This document shows positions 5,365-5,912 of a stretch of 5,912 nt of DNA, in pieces (the first letter of the stretch is position 1; each line of letters opens with the position of its first letter). The stretch is from the NCBI GenBank assembly GCA_003524365.1, contig DQHS01000172.1, positions 19,545 through 25,456 on the forward strand, given 5' to 3'. The position numbers were made by a program, and so were the translations under genes. Below the pieces are notes generated by a model. That model was not told the DNA's origin. It saw nothing but the letters and a program-made list of their open reading frames with translations, and ran no database searches. This DNA comes from Cellvibrio sp. (GTDB taxonomy: Bacteria; Pseudomonadota; Gammaproteobacteria; Pseudomonadales; Cellvibrionaceae).

Positions 5365-5496
5365 AGCAGCTTTACTGTAACAGCGCCTGGCTATTCTTGG
5401 CCTACCCTTCAGGTACGCCGGTCAGACGATTCACACCACCCAGAGGCGGTCACGTCGGCAAGTGTTAACTCCAGCCAACTCTATAATGGAGACCCC

Positions 5497-5912
5497 ATGA
5501 AATTTCGTTTTCCCATTGTCATTATTGACGAAGACTTTCGCTCCGAGAACACCTCGGGTTTAGGCATACGCGCACTCGCCGATGCCATCGAAAAAGAAAG
5601 CTGGGAGGTAGTTGGTGTTACCAGCTACGGTGACCTGTCGCAATTCGCGCAGCAACAATCGCGCGCCTCTGCGTTTATTTTATCAATCGACGATGAAGAA
5701 TTTGGTGCCGGTTCACTTGAAGAAACCGACCACGCACTTAAATCCCTGCGCGCCTTTGTGGAAGAAATTCGCTACAAAAACGCCGATATCCCGATTTATC
5801 TGTACGGCGAAACCCGCACCTCGCGCCATATCCCCAACAATATTTTGCGCGAGCTGCACGGCTTCATCCATATGTTTGAAGACACACCGGAATTTGTGGC
5901 GCGCCATATTAT
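5497..5912 (+). CDS. Orn/Lys/Arg decarboxylase family, N-terminal part
   Basis: This is a partial gene running off the right edge after 138 codons. The sequence MKFRFPIVIIDEDFRSENTS, then YGDLSQFAQQQSRASAFILS, IPIYLYGETRT (about 107-117) and FIHMFEDTPEFVARHI (about 122-137) resembles the N-terminal 'wing' (receiver-like) domain of fold-type I PLP-dependent arginine/lysine/ornithine decarboxylases. The PLP-binding Lys domain lies beyond the window, so the substrate (arginine, lysine or ornithine) cannot be told; arginine or lysine decarboxylation for polyamine synthesis or acid tolerance is the usual role. The start ATG has GGAG (5488-5491) five bases upstream. It lies 220 bp after the PEP-CTERM gene and is probably transcribed independently. 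Confidence 0.88.
   Translation, partial: MKFRFPIVIIDEDFRSENTSGLGIRALADAIEKESWEVVGVTSYGDLSQFAQQQSRASAFILSIDDEEFGAGSLEETDHALKSLRAFVEEIRYKNADIPIYLYGETRTSRHIPNNILRELHGFIHMFEDTPEFVARHI

Noticed and set aside
5482..5487. Perfect TATAAT just upstream of the decarboxylase gene
   Set aside because: No -35 hexamer lies at 16-18 bases, and a start site from it would fall within a few bases of the ATG, leaving the GGAG ribosome binding site untranscribed. Probably fortuitous.

Overview
The window looks like a chromosomal segment of a gammaproteobacterium. The UbiE, UbiJ and UbiB proteins match the enterobacterial/pseudomonad families closely in length and motifs. Together with a PEP-CTERM protein and moderate GC content, they would fit a Cellvibrio-like member of the Cellvibrionales. 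The taxon is inferred from remembered protein resemblance, not from a search.

Layout, left to right. (1) Minus strand, 1-176: the N-terminus of a response-regulator receiver domain, cut by the window edge. (2) Minus strand, 3648 down to 363: a ubiquinone-biosynthesis cluster transcribed ubiE, ubiJ, ubiB. UbiE is the C-methyltransferase of ubiquinone and menaquinone synthesis, UbiJ is the SCP2-domain accessory factor and UbiB is the ABC1/ADCK-type kinase-like protein. ubiE and ubiJ overlap by one base (TAATG). ubiJ and ubiB are separated by 245 bp holding a repeat structure: about four and a half copies of a 38-bp tandem unit, bounded by two inverted 28-bp palindromic repeats. (3) 3649-3881: a divergent promoter region with an 11-bp triple direct repeat nested in a 10-bp inverted repeat ahead of ubiE. 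(4) Plus strand: a secreted phospholipase A2-like protein (3882-4421), a PEP-CTERM-type surface/exported protein (4572-5276), and the N-terminal part of a PLP-dependent Orn/Lys/Arg decarboxylase (5497 to the right edge). No gene-free stretch exceeds 300 bp.

The genes are mostly ordinary housekeeping genes; I see no defence system, CRISPR array, tRNA or rRNA. The least explained part is the ubiJ-ubiB spacer. Its tandem units each encode two small hairpins, with a compensatory base change in one unit. Its bounding palindromes differ from each other only at compensated positions. The right-hand palindrome has become the last codons and stop of ubiJ. Other points worth checking are the Ala replacing Gly in UbiB's DFG-like motif (DMA) and the repeat-rich ubiE leader.
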